Source: SZUA-444 sp965226565
Lineage (GTDB): Bacteria > Bacillota > Clostridia > Oscillospirales > Ruminococcaceae
NCBI GenBank assembly: GCA_965226565.1
Contig: CBDDDI010000001.1
Location: 159,901-223,900 of the forward strand
Direction of reading: 5' to 3'
DNA length: 64,000 bases
Shown here: positions 53,444 through 62,952 of the stretch, in pieces
Layout of the letters: each line of letters starts with the position of its first letter
Numbering within the stretch: position 1 is the first letter of the stretch
Program-made: the position numbers and the translations under genes
Notes under the pieces: model-generated
Told to the model about the DNA's origin: nothing
Database searches by the model: none
What the model saw: only the letters and a program-made list of their open reading frames with translations

Positions 53444-54028
53444 GTGACAAATAAAGAGAGATTTATAGAATTATATAAAAAATACATAACAAGAGAGGGC
53501 TCTGAAAGCCTTTTAGAATACCTTACTTCTGATAAATGTGATTTTTTCACAGCTCCTGCAAGCACAAGATTTCATGGTTCTTATCCTGAAGGATTACTTG
53601 AACACAGCTTAAATGTATATGACTGTCTTGTAGATTATTTAAATCGTGATAAAGTTAAAGAAACTTATAATTTAAATTATTCAGATGAAACAATTGCATT
53701 AGTTGCTTTAATGCATGATTTGTGTAAAGTTAATATTTACAAACAAAGTTTTAGAAATGTTAAAGATGAACATGGAGTTTGGAAACAAGTACCTTCATAT
53801 CAATTTTCTGATAGTTTACCTTATGGTCATGGAGAAAAATCAGTGTATATTTTATCAGGATTTATGAGACTTTCTCGTGAAGAAGCGTTTGCTATTAGAT
53901 ATCACATGGGATTTTCTGGTGAGGAAAATAAAAATACAATTGGCAATGCTCTTGAAATGTTTCCTTTAGCTTTAGCATTAAATATCGCAGATATGGAAGC
54001 TTCATTTTTAATTGAAAAAAGTAAATAA
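53444..54028 (+). CDS. HD-domain hydrolase
   Basis: The 194-residue protein carries a metal-dependent HD fold: HGSYPEGLLEHSLNVYDCL holds the first His, ALMHDLCKVNIYK the HD doublet, and GHGEKSVYILSGF and IRYHMGFS the later His. Substrates in this family are mostly phosphorylated nucleotides or oligonucleotides; none is indicated here. The GTG at 53444 is chosen because AAAGGA is 8 bases upstream; the frame also has an ATG at 53420 that would encode the ribosome site itself. It ends just before a tRNA promoter. Confidence 0.8.
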   Translation: MTNKERFIELYKKYITREGSESLLEYLTSDKCDFFTAPASTRFHGSYPEGLLEHSLNVYDCLVDYLNRDKVKETYNLNYSDETIALVALMHDLCKVNIYKQSFRNVKDEHGVWKQVPSYQFSDSLPYGHGEKSVYILSGFMRLSREEAFAIRYHMGFSGEENKNTIGNALEMFPLALALNIADMEASFLIEKSK

Positions 54029-54032
54029 GATA

Positions 54033-54061
54033 TTGACAATTTAACCTATTTATAGTAAAAT
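54033..54061 (+). promoter_or_regulatory. Promoter of tRNA-Thr
   Basis: A perfect TTGACA (54033-54038) and TAAAAT (54056-54061) are 17 bases apart, and RNA would start about 8 bases before the mature tRNA end. Confidence 0.82.
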
Positions 54062-54076
54062 AAATAGGTTAGCCAA

Positions 54077-54152
54077 GCTGTTGTAACTCAGCTGGTAGAG
54101 TACTACCTTGGTAAGGTAGAAGTCGGCAGTTCAAGTCTGCTCAACAGCTCCA
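54077..54152 (+). tRNA. tRNA-Thr (anticodon GGU)
   Basis: The cloverleaf folds cleanly: acceptor GCTGTTG (54077-54083) pairs with CAACAGC, the anticodon stem CTACC/GGTAG encloses loop TTGGTAA with anticodon GGT at 54110-54112, and the T arm contains GTTCAAG. The discriminator T is at 54149 and the CCA end is encoded at 54150-54152. It reads ACC and ACU codons. Confidence 0.96.
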
Positions 54153-54153
54153 T

Positions 54154-54185
54154 AAAAGCCACACAAATTTTGTGTGGCTTTTTTT
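54154..54185 (+). terminator. Terminator of tRNA-Thr
   Basis: The stem AAAAGCCACACAAA/TTTGTGTGGCTTTT is followed by a T-run, directly after the tRNA CCA. Confidence 0.88.
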
Positions 54186-54276
54186 AATATTCTATTTTAT
54201 AAAATTTTTATTGCCTGAGCAATATTATTTGCTTTATATAAACACATTCTTTCCATAAAAAGCAATAAAAACTTTT

Positions 54277-56793
54277 TTAACATAAATATTTTCCAGTAAT
54301 TGATTTTTCTACTTTAGAAATTTGTTTAGGTGTTCCTTGAGCAATAATATATCCTCCTTCTTCTCCTCCCTCTAATCCTATATCAATAATCCAATCTGAT
54401 CTTTGCATTACATCTACATTATGTTCTATAACAATTACTGTATTCTTTTTATCTACTAATTTATCTAATAAACTAACTAATTTATTAGTATCTTGTGGAT
54501 GTAAACCTGTAGCTGGTTCGTCTAATATATATAACATATGTCCTTTACTTGATTTACTTAATTCTTTAGCAAGTTTTATTCTTTGAGCTTCTCCCCCAGA
54601 TAAAGTTGTAGCAGATTGACCTAAATGTAAATATCCTAATCCTACATCGTTCATTAAAGATAAACGTCTATAAACATTTTCTACTTCTTTAAAAACATTC
54701 ATTGCATCTTCTATTGTCATATTTAAAATATCTGATATATTATATTCTTTATATTTAATTTTTAAAACAGAAGGAATAAATCGTTTTCCTTTACATGATG
54801 GACATTTTACATGAACATCTGGTAAAAAATGCATTGGAATATTTAATACACCTGCACCTTCACATTTTGGACATCTTCCTCCAGGAACATTAAAAGAAAA
54901 ATGTTTTTCTTTTAATCCTTGTTTTATTGATTCAGGCAATTGAGCAAACACCTTTCTAATACCAGTAAAAACATCTGTATAAGTAGCAGCATTTGAACGA
55001 GGTGTCCTACCTATAGGTGATTGATCAATAGTAATTATTCCATCAATATTTTCAAATCCTAAAATATCTTCATACTTTCCTGGAATATCTTCTGATTTAT
55101 AAAAATGCTGTCTAGCTGCTTTATCAAGAATATCAAACAACAAAGTAGATTTTCCTGAACCTGATACTCCAGTTACAGTAACCAACATTTCTAAAGGAAT
55201 ACTTACATCAATATTTTTAAGATTATTTTCTTTAGCACCAAGTATAGTAATACTTTTACCATTTCCTTTTCTTAATAATTTATTTTTATAAGTCACATAA
55301 TTATTATCCAAATATTTACCTGTTATAGACTTATTATTATGTTTTAATTCAACTGGTGTTCCACAAGCTATTATTTTTCCTCCATTATTTCCTGCACCTG
55401 GACCAACATCAATTATATAATCTGCTTGTTTTATCATTTCAACATCATGTTCTATAACTAATACTGTATTACCCAAATCTCTTAATAATTTTAATACTTT
55501 TATAAGTCTTTCTGTATCTCTTTGGTGTAATCCTGTAGTAGGTTCATCTAAAACATACAAAACACCCGTCAATCCTGAACCTAGTAAAGATGCTATTCTA
55601 AGTCTTTGTGCTTCTCCTGCAGATAAAGATGCAGCTGATCTATTTAATGATAAATAACCTACTCCTGCTTCATTTAACCTTCTAATACGTTCACTTAAAT
55701 CATTTACAATAGGTTCTGTTATTTTATACCCTTCTTTTGAAACTAAATTAGGTAAATCTTTGATCCATTCTTCAAGTCTATACAATGACATATTAGAAAC
55801 ATCTATAATAGTTTTATCACCAATCATAATTTTTCTACTTGATTCTTTTAATCTTGTTCCTTTACAACTATGACATGTCTGTTGTAATATATACTTTTTT
55901 ATTTTATTTAAATAATTAGGATCATTTGCTCTTTCTTTATACCGTCTCATTATTACATTTACAACACCTTCAAATTTTCCATTTTCAACAGTAGAAGGCA
56001 TTTCAACGTTTGGAAAATGAGACTTAAAATCCGGATGATGTATACCATAAAGAAGAATAGTTTTTTGTAAATGATTATATTCTTTCACTGGAACATTAGA
56101 ATTATAATCAAATCCAAAATATCTACTAGCATTTTCTAAATTCTGTACATTTCTTTTAATTTCAGGTTTGCTCCATATATCAACAGCACCATCAAACAAA
56201 CTCAATTCTTCATTAAGTAAATTTTTCATATTAACAGCAGTCTCTATTCCAAGACCACTACAAACAGAACATGCTCCTTCTAATTTATTAAAAGAAAAAT
56301 CCGACATAGTTAACAATGACATCTTTTTATTACATTTTGGACAATATACTGTATCTTTTTCATCTTCTCCTTCTTCCCAAATATTAATTTGTATATTATT
56401 ATCAAATATAGGTTCAACTACACTATGACAATTAGGACAAGTTCTTTTACCAATTTTAGCATATAAAACTCTTAAATATGTAAACACTTCTGTTGATGTC
56501 CCTACTGTAGAACGTGTATTCCAACTTGTTAATCTTTGACCTATACTAATAGAAGGTGATAATCCAATTATTGAATCTACTTTTGGCTTTTTTAAATTAT
56601 CAGTAACAAGCCCCATAGATTCCATATATTGTCTTTGGCATTCTTTTTGAAGTGTATCAAACGCAATAGAAGATTTTCCTGAACCTGACAATCCTGTTAG
56701 AACAACTAACTTATTTTTAGGAATTGATAAATCAACATTTTTCAAGTTGTTTTCTCTTGCACCTTTAATGATAATATGTGTGTGTGAATTCAT
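54277..56793 (-). CDS. UvrA-like tandem ABC ATPase (UvrA2/drug-resistance type)
   Basis: The 838-residue protein has two ABC modules like UvrA: Walker A GLSGSGKSS (near residue 40) and GVSGSGKSTLLF in the second half, two ABC signatures (LSAGEAQR and LSGGEAQR), and zinc-finger Cys sets including CPNC...YCPKC, CHSCKG and CPKCEG...CPSCKG. It is about 100 residues shorter than canonical UvrA (about 940), and the usual UvrB-contact region seems reduced. This is the pattern of UvrA2-type paralogues linked to self-resistance against DNA-binding drugs. The ATG at 56793 has AAAGGAG upstream; the longer frame to 56829 is not used. A MerR gene lies directly upstream. Confidence 0.88.
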   Translation of the reverse strand: MNSHTHIIIKGARENNLKNVDLSIPKNKLVVLTGLSGSGKSSIAFDTLQKECQRQYMESMGLVTDNLKKPKVDSIIGLSPSISIGQRLTSWNTRSTVGTSTEVFTYLRVLYAKIGKRTCPNCHSVVEPIFDNNIQINIWEEGEDEKDTVYCPKCNKKMSLLTMSDFSFNKLEGACSVCSGLGIETAVNMKNLLNEELSLFDGAVDIWSKPEIKRNVQNLENASRYFGFDYNSNVPVKEYNHLQKTILLYGIHHPDFKSHFPNVEMPSTVENGKFEGVVNVIMRRYKERANDPNYLNKIKKYILQQTCHSCKGTRLKESSRKIMIGDKTIIDVSNMSLYRLEEWIKDLPNLVSKEGYKITEPIVNDLSERIRRLNEAGVGYLSLNRSAASLSAGEAQRLRIASLLGSGLTGVLYVLDEPTTGLHQRDTERLIKVLKLLRDLGNTVLVIEHDVEMIKQADYIIDVGPGAGNNGGKIIACGTPVELKHNNKSITGKYLDNNYVTYKNKLLRKGNGKSITILGAKENNLKNIDVSIPLEMLVTVTGVSGSGKSTLLFDILDKAARQHFYKSEDIPGKYEDILGFENIDGIITIDQSPIGRTPRSNAATYTDVFTGIRKVFAQLPESIKQGLKEKHFSFNVPGGRCPKCEGAGVLNIPMHFLPDVHVKCPSCKGKRFIPSVLKIKYKEYNISDILNMTIEDAMNVFKEVENVYRRLSLMNDVGLGYLHLGQSATTLSGGEAQRIKLAKELSKSSKGHMLYILDEPATGLHPQDTNKLVSLLDKLVDKKNTVIVIEHNVDVMQRSDWIIDIGLEGGEEGGYIIAQGTPKQISKVEKSITGKYLC

Positions 56794-56946
56794 TAATCCT
56801 TCTCCTTTTTCATGGTAAAACATAATCAAATAATTTTACTGATTATTTTTCTATATAAACTTCTTCTAAAATTGATAATACCATAAAAATAAAAGGTGGT
56901 GTATTAGTGTATACTTTATAAATCTTCTTCTGATTTATCTAATATT

Positions 56947-57657
56947 TTAAAAATCTCTTCTGCTTTTTTTAATGCTTTTTTTTAAAACATATATCCAATG
57001 ATCTCCTGCATGCATAATATCTTCTTCTTTTGGATTATGTAATTCATCTAAAGCTTTATTATTAAATCCAGTATCATACTGCTTCAAACATCTATATATA
57101 GCAGACATACTATATTTTCCTTGTCGCAACATATATATTACTCTAAGACGCTCAATTTCTTTCTTTCTGTATACTCTTTTTTGATTATTTCCAATTCTCG
57201 GTACATTAATTAAATCATTTCTCTCCCAATTTCTAAGTGTTTCAGGAGTAGTGCCAATTATTAATGAAGTTTCTAATCTATTATACGTATTTAATGATTC
57301 CTCACATATTATATTAGATGACCATTTTTTTAATATTTTAACAGCTTTTTCTGCTTTCTCATATTCCATTTTAATAACTTCAATATACTCTCTTGTATAT
57401 TGTCTAGCAACTTTTAATTCCCACAATTTCATTGACTCAATTATTTTAAAAGAAGCTTTACGTATATTTTCTCCTGGCCATTCATCAAAAAAAATACATT
57501 TTAGCACCATTATTTGATACAAATGCTTATTTTCAAACAATCTATATCCATTCTTTGCTCTAGGAACAGAAGATATAAGTCCTTCTTTTTCATAAAACCT
57601 CACAGTATTAGGATGAACATTTACCTTTTTCGCAATATCACTTGTTTTATAGTACAA
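56947..57657 (-). CDS. MerR-family regulator with two HTH modules; 3' end apparently frameshifted
   Basis: The 236-residue frame starts with TTG at 57657 (GGAGAGAG upstream). It contains a MerR winged helix (about 1-70, KTSDIAKKVNVHPNTVRFYE), a coiled coil, and a second MerR-like helix-turn-helix (about 125-190, TPETLRNWERNDLINVPRIG). The end looks wrong: the frame closes as YVLKKSIKKSRRDF. If one A is removed from the A8 run near 56980-56990, the frame continues as KKALKKAEEIFKILDKSEED and stops at 56916-56918, a natural charged tail. It lies upstream of, and on the same strand as, the UvrA-like gene, so it is likely its regulator, probably sensing a small molecule. Confidence 0.8.
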   Translation of the reverse strand: MYYKTSDIAKKVNVHPNTVRFYEKEGLISSVPRAKNGYRLFENKHLYQIMVLKCIFFDEWPGENIRKASFKIIESMKLWELKVARQYTREYIEVIKMEYEKAEKAVKILKKWSSNIICEESLNTYNRLETSLIIGTTPETLRNWERNDLINVPRIGNNQKRVYRKKEIERLRVIYMLRQGKYSMSAIYRCLKQYDTGFNNKALDELHNPKEEDIMHAGDHWIYVLKKSIKKSRRDF

Positions 57658-57976
57658 TATACTCTCTCCTAAAATTATTTTAATCTTTTCGTTATAATAA
57701 AATACAACAATATTTATTATTAATTATAAACATCTAATTACATTTTTCAATACTTTTATCTTAATTATAAACTAAAATCTCATCTAATATTCATAAATAA
57801 TTAAACCATCTATAATTTTAAAAAATGTATTATATAAATAAAGGTAAAATGTAACTAACAATGGATTGTAAAACTGATAAAATAAATAAAATGAAAACTA
57901 TTTTTAAAAACTATATATAATATATATAGGTAATACTATCAGACTTTAATTATTTTTTTATTCTAAATCCATATAA
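57658..57976. other. AT-rich intergenic region without a gene
   Basis: These 319 bases contain no credible frame. They separate the MerR gene and the 3' end of the sugar transporter genes. I see no confident promoter or RNA. Confidence 0.5.
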
Positions 57977-58020
57977 AAAGTAAAATTACTCCACCTTGTT
58001 AGGCAGAGTAATTTTACTTT
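57977..58020 (-). terminator. Terminator of the sugar ABC transporter operon
   Basis: A 15-bp perfect stem AAAGTAAAATTACTC/GAGTAATTTTACTTT with a 14-base loop lies about 50 bases past the second permease gene. On the minus strand it is followed by TTTTTATAT. Confidence 0.8.
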
Positions 58021-58069
58021 GATCAACGATATATATAATTTTAAGATATAAGCTATTAAATTTAAAAAT

Positions 58070-58876
58070 CTATTTAACAGAACCTAGCATACCTTCAACA
58101 AAGTTTTTCTGCATTAAAAAGAATATAAGTGTTGTTGGGATAGTAGATAATACAACTGCCATCATAATAAGACCATAATCTGGTGTATATGATGAGTTTA
58201 AAGTAGCAATTACTAAAGGTAATGTTTTTTTAGAATTATCTTTAAGAGCAATCAATGGCCATAAATAATTATTCCATGCAGTCATAAATGTAATAATAGC
58301 AGCTGCTGCATAAGTAGATTTCATTGTAGGCATATAAATTCTGAAAAACAAATTTACTTCTGAAACTCCATCAACTCTACCTGCTTCCAACAATTCTTTC
58401 GGAAAAGATTTTGTATTTTGACGAAAGAAGAAAATCAAAAATGCAGTTGCAATTGATGGTAAAATAACTGCTGTGAAAGAATTTAATAAATTCAATTTTC
58501 CAAAGAAACGATACAAAGGTATCAAAATTGCAGCAAAAGGTATCATCATTGAAAGCAACAAAACATTAAAGATTCTATCTTTAATTTTATTACGATACAT
58601 AACGAATCCATAACCTGCAGCTGAACACACTATCATAGCAAGTACAGTAGTAATAATAGAAATTATTAATGAATTTCCAAAAGCATGAACAAAATCTGTA
58701 GTTTCAAATAATTTCTTTATATTATCAATTAATGCTGTACCTAAAGTAAGCTTTCCTTTAGAAACATCCACAGATTTATTAGTCGCACTAATAATCATCC
58801 ATGCAAAAGGAAATATTGAAATTAATGAAATTATTGCAATAAATATATGCATAAATACTATTTTAACTTTATTCAT
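58070..58876 (-). CDS. Carbohydrate ABC transporter permease (MalG type)
   Basis: The 268-residue inner-membrane permease of the CUT1 family has six helices and the cytoplasmic EAA-type loop EAGRVDGVSEVNLFFRIYMP near residue 175, which docks with the ATPase. The ATG at 58876 has GGAGGTG upstream and overlaps the preceding permease gene by 8 bases. No ATPase gene lies in this operon, so a shared ATPase encoded elsewhere (as with MsmK in other Firmicutes) is likely. Confidence 0.93.
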   Translation of the reverse strand: MNKVKIVFMHIFIAIISLISIFPFAWMIISATNKSVDVSKGKLTLGTALIDNIKKLFETTDFVHAFGNSLIISIITTVLAMIVCSAAGYGFVMYRNKIKDRIFNVLLLSMMIPFAAILIPLYRFFGKLNLLNSFTAVILPSIATAFLIFFFRQNTKSFPKELLEAGRVDGVSEVNLFFRIYMPTMKSTYAAAAIITFMTAWNNYLWPLIALKDNSKKTLPLVIATLNSSYTPDYGLIMMAVVLSTIPTTLIFFLMQKNFVEGMLGSVK

Positions 58877-59735
58877 TATTGTCACCTCCAAGTTTCAATT
58901 GAACAAATGCTAAAATACCAACAATAATCAATATAACATATGATACTGCTGACGCATAACCAAAGTTTGGCGAATATTTAAAGCATAAATTATAAATATA
59001 TTGCGAAATAGTCAATGTTTCATTACCAGGTCCACCATTTGTAAGATTCACTACTTCATCAAATAATTGTAATGTACCGTTTGTGGACATAATTGTTGTA
59101 AATAATATTATTGGTTTTAGCATTGGAACAGTTATTTTGAAAAATTTTGTTATTGCATTTGCACCATCAATTTCTGCTGCTTCATAAATACTAGGTTCAA
59201 TATTTTGAAGACCAGCAAGAAAGAATATCATATTATATCCTGTCCAACGCCATGTAATTGCAATAATTATTGTAATTTTTGCCCAAAACGGATCTGTAAT
59301 CCACATAATAGGTTCGTCTACAATGTGTATTGCAGCTAAAAATTTATTTACAAGTCCTGTTGGTGCAAAAAGACTTTTAAACACAACAGAATATGCAACA
59401 AGTGAAGTTACACATGGTAAAAAAATTGCTGTTCTAAATAAACCTTTGCATTTTAAATGATTACTATTTAATATACTTGCGATCAAAAGCGCTAATACTG
59501 TCATTATTGGCACTTGTACAATTAAATAGATTAATGTATTTTTTAATGCTGTTAAAAATACAGGATCAGTAAAAAGTCTTTTATAATTCTTTAAACCTGA
59601 AAATTTAAGCTGCATACCTAATCCAGATTGTAATGATGTTATAAAAGCTCTTATCATTGGATAAAATGAGAAAAGTGTTATAAATACTATTGGTAATATT
59701 ATAAATACCCAACCTATTTTTTTATTTTGTTTCAT
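58869..59735 (-). CDS. Carbohydrate ABC transporter permease (MalF/UgpA type)
   Basis: The 288-residue permease has six membrane helices and the EAA loop YEAAEIDGANAITKFFKITV near residue 190. The N-terminus (WVFIILPIVFITLFSFYPM) is a typical first helix. It is the MalF partner of the next permease and the two overlap. RBS AAAGAGGT lies before the ATG. It is separated from the binding-protein gene by a hairpin at 59757-59790. Confidence 0.93.
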   Translation of the reverse strand: MKQNKKIGWVFIILPIVFITLFSFYPMIRAFITSLQSGLGMQLKFSGLKNYKRLFTDPVFLTALKNTLIYLIVQVPIMTVLALLIASILNSNHLKCKGLFRTAIFLPCVTSLVAYSVVFKSLFAPTGLVNKFLAAIHIVDEPIMWITDPFWAKITIIIAITWRWTGYNMIFFLAGLQNIEPSIYEAAEIDGANAITKFFKITVPMLKPIILFTTIMSTNGTLQLFDEVVNLTNGGPGNETLTISQYIYNLCFKYSPNFGYASAVSYVILIIVGILAFVQLKLGGDNNE

Positions 59736-59756
59736 TTATGTACCTCTTTTGATAAT

Positions 59757-59790
59757 ATATAGACCGACTACTATTGCAATCGGTCTATAT
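59757..59790 (-). repeat. Hairpin between binding-protein and permease genes
   Basis: ATATAGACCGA (59757-59767) and TCGGTCTATAT (59780-59790) form an 11-bp perfect stem with a 12-base loop. There is no clean T-run after it on the minus strand, so it probably lowers permease expression or protects the upstream mRNA, as intercistronic hairpins in sugar transporter operons do. Confidence 0.6.
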
Positions 59791-59797
59791 TGATGAT

Positions 59798-61082
59798 TTA
59801 CTTAATTGAAGCTTCAGCTTGTTTTTGAGCACTTGCCAATGCTTTATCTATATCCTACACCGCTATTAATTATTTTTTGTATTTCTGCTTTTAAAATATC
59901 TTCAAATTGATATGTTTGTAAACCATAATTTACAGCTGGAATTTCTTTTGTCCAATTTGAAATATCTTCATAAATCTTTTGATTATTAAAGAATTCAACT
60001 TCTTGTTTATATGTATCACCATTTTCAGCTGCTAAATAAGTCGCCATAACATTATTTGAGTTTAATATATTTTGGTATAATTCATCATTTTCTGCAAAAG
60101 TTTGTCCCAAGAAATCAATTGCATCTTTTGATCCATCAACACCATTTATAACATAAAAACTTGATCCACCTAAGTTAGATGCATTTTTTGATTCTGATAT
60201 TTTTAAGACGAGGGAATGGTGCAATGCCCCATTTACCTGTTTGACTCTTTTTCTTGTGCTATACTTGGTGTAAACCAGCATCCTGTTGGAACAGTAGCAA
60301 CTTTACCAGTCATTAGGAGCACCAACAAATTGTGACCATTCTGAAATCATTTCAGCATTACCTGAATTCAATAATTCCATATAAATTCTAACAGCTTCTT
60401 TTAATGTTTCATTATCTTTCAAATTTGGTGTACCGTCTTCTTTAATATACCATTTTCCTGCTGATTGTATAATCATTCTTATTTGAGCTACATCATTAGG
60501 ATCTAATGTTAACAATTTAACACCTGTTTTTTCTTTAAGTTTTTTACCTAACTCAATATATTCTTCCCATGTTAAATCTTGCATATCTTCATCAGTGTAA
60601 CCTGCTTTTTCAATCAAATCACGTCTGTAATAAAGAACAGCACAACCATTATCAAATGGAACACCATAAATCTTATCACCATCAGTCATAAATTCTAATT
60701 TATAATCTGCAAACTTTTTAGGATCAGTTATACTTGATAAATCAGAAAAACTTCCAGGATATGATTTCAAGAACATTTGTGCACGATAGTCTTCTATTAA
60801 AACTATATTAGGCAAACCATCTGTTGAACCTGAACTTAACCCTGTGTTTAATTTTTGAATAACATCTTTTTGAGCATATTCAACGATTTCTATTTCCAAC
60901 TCAGTTCCAGGATTTTTTTCTAAATAAATTCTTTTAGCTTCTTCTAATGCCGCAACATTAAAATTTTTGTCCCATGCCCAAGCTGTAATTTTTTGTTTTT
61001 TATTCGATTTACTTCCCCCACCACAAGCTACTAAACCAAAAAGCATAGTACAGACAAGAAATAAACTTACTATTTTTTTCAT
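59798..61082 (-). pseudogene. Carbohydrate ABC transporter substrate-binding lipoprotein, broken by frameshifts
   Basis: The gene starts at 61082 with a lipoprotein signal (KKIVSLFLVCTMLFGLVAC, cleavage before Cys20) and an extracellular solute-binding family 1 fold. The first frame stops at 60303 (259 residues). Downstream, the expected C-terminal half is present but shifted. One-base removals near 60316 (GG), 60238, 60200-60204 (T5 run) and 59854 (CC) would join the pieces into one 426-residue product ending KALASAQKQAEASIK. Recovered blocks include TGKVATVPTGCWFT, GKWGIAPFPRL and ASNLGGSSFYVI, typical of the family. GAAGGAGGAG precedes the ATG. Either the gene is decayed or this stretch holds sequence errors. 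Confidence 0.85.
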
Positions 61083-61260
61083 ATAAAGACTCCTCCTTCA
61101 AATTTTTTATACACTATTACTAAAATATATAGGCATATAACCTAATTTCTTGATACTTATATTATAACTTATACTATAAAAAATGTATGTGATTTTTAAC
61201 GTTATATTTAAATAAAATTTTTCAAAAAATTATTTGAAGGCAAAATTCTTTTGTAATTTT

Positions 61261-62952
61261 TTACGATATTGGTAATTTTATTTTTACTTTGGTACCAATT
61301 CCAACATCACTTGTTATAGAAACTCCATAATTATCTCCGAAAAATAGCTTTATTCTTTGGTCAACATTTAAAATTCCGACACCATTAAATTTTTCTTTCA
61401 CCAATTTTTCATCTAAAGTTTCAATTCCATCTCCATTATCAATTATTTGACACACAATATCATCATCAACTCTATCTATTAAAATACGTATATGACCTTG
61501 TTTTTTCTTTTGAAAAGCATGAAAATATGCATTTTCTATAAATGGCTGCAATATAAGTTTTGGAATTTTATATTTTAACAAACTATTATCATAATAAAAA
61601 TTAGCTTTTACATTATCTCCATATCTAGCTTCACTTATATACAAATAATTTGATAAATTATCAATCTCCTGCTCTATTGTTATCATTTCATCTTGTTTAC
61701 TCAAAGTATTTTGTAATAAATCAATAAGACATTCTATTGTTTTAGTTGCCTTTTCTTCCTCTTTTCTCCAAACTAAATATTTAATAATAGATAATGTATT
61801 ATATAAAAAGTGTGGATTTATTTGCATTTGTAAAGCTGACAATTCTAATAAACGTTTTTGTTTTTCCGAATCAATTATATTTTGTGTGTATTTTTCTATT
61901 TCTTCTATCATTGTATTATAAGCTTGGATTAATTTTATAATTTCACCATCTCCGCTTATATTATCAATCTTTACAGGAACAGGATCTTTAGATTTATTTA
62001 TATGATTAATAAATCTAGTTAATGGTTTTGTTAATTTTTGTGTTGTTATAAAAACAAGAATTATACCAAGTAATGATACTAAAATTATAAAAAACAATAT
62101 ATTTTTTTGAACTTCGTTAACATTATATAAAGCATCATCAATATTTGTTTCATTTACTAAATACATATCTAAAACAGGAATATGTTTAGTGATCGTTATT
62201 ATTTTTTCTCCATTAACTTTAATAATTTTATAATTTCCAGTTTGATCTATATATTCTTTATTTTGTCCTATAGATTGTTTTTTGTTACTTGAAACAACAT
62301 TACCTTTTTTATCTATCAAATACATTGAATTATATGAAGTAATGTGTTCATTAAACAAAGAATATATAATACTTTCATCATATAAAATATACATTGTTCC
62401 AAGATTTTTTTTAGTAAATTTATGTTCCATTTGTTTAGCAACAATAATCCCTTTAAAATTATTTAATGATTCACATGTCGTATATTCATACACAATTTTC
62501 TTTGGATTTTTCTTAGACTTATCTGTAACATTTTTACATATGATATTTTCTAAATCTAGAAGCTGCATATTATTTACAATATAAGAATTACCATTATTAC
62601 CTTTTATATAAATTGTTTTGATATAATCTTTTGAAAAATTATATTCTTTAATCCATTGTTCTATTTTATAATATATTTCAAATAATTTAGTATTTGTAGG
62701 TTTTCCTGAATTAGATAATAATTCATTCATATATGAATTTCTTGTATATCTATCAATATACTCTACATTAGAAATATTAAACTCATCAAAATTTTTAAGG
62801 ACTAGATTAATAGAATTATTTTGTGACTTTACATAAGATTTAATAAAAACCTGTTCTATTAAATTAGATGTTGTAGCATATATCAAAATGCTTGTCACTA
62901 TTATTGTAGAAATAAAAATAATAGCAATCTTTTGAAAGAAGCTTAACTTCAT
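61261..62952 (-). CDS. YesM-family sensor histidine kinase
   Basis: The 563-residue membrane kinase has two N-terminal features of sugar-sensing YesM proteins: a first helix at about 8-27 and a second at about 286-303, bounding an extracellular sensor region of roughly 255 residues. A HAMP-like linker follows, then the His_kinase block QINPHFLYNTL with phospho-acceptor His381, then HATPase motifs NAYFHAF, DNGDGI and GVGILNV. It overlaps the response regulator by 4 bases and lies just upstream of the binding-protein gene, so it most likely controls the sugar transporter. Confidence 0.92.
   Translation of the reverse strand: MKLSFFQKIAIIFISTIIVTSILIYATTSNLIEQVFIKSYVKSQNNSINLVLKNFDEFNISNVEYIDRYTRNSYMNELLSNSGKPTNTKLFEIYYKIEQWIKEYNFSKDYIKTIYIKGNNGNSYIVNNMQLLDLENIICKNVTDKSKKNPKKIVYEYTTCESLNNFKGIIVAKQMEHKFTKKNLGTMYILYDESIIYSLFNEHITSYNSMYLIDKKGNVVSSNKKQSIGQNKEYIDQTGNYKIIKVNGEKIITITKHIPVLDMYLVNETNIDDALYNVNEVQKNILFFIILVSLLGIILVFITTQKLTKPLTRFINHINKSKDPVPVKIDNISGDGEIIKLIQAYNTMIEEIEKYTQNIIDSEKQKRLLELSALQMQINPHFLYNTLSIIKYLVWRKEEEKATKTIECLIDLLQNTLSKQDEMITIEQEIDNLSNYLYISEARYGDNVKANFYYDNSLLKYKIPKLILQPFIENAYFHAFQKKKQGHIRILIDRVDDDIVCQIIDNGDGIETLDEKLVKEKFNGVGILNVDQRIKLFFGDNYGVSITSDVGIGTKVKIKLPIS

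Noticed and set aside
54186..54276. Small hairpins after the UvrA-like gene (ATTGC/GCAAT near 54210)
   Set aside because: The stem is only 5 bp and the surroundings are generally AT-rich, so a terminator could not be supported.
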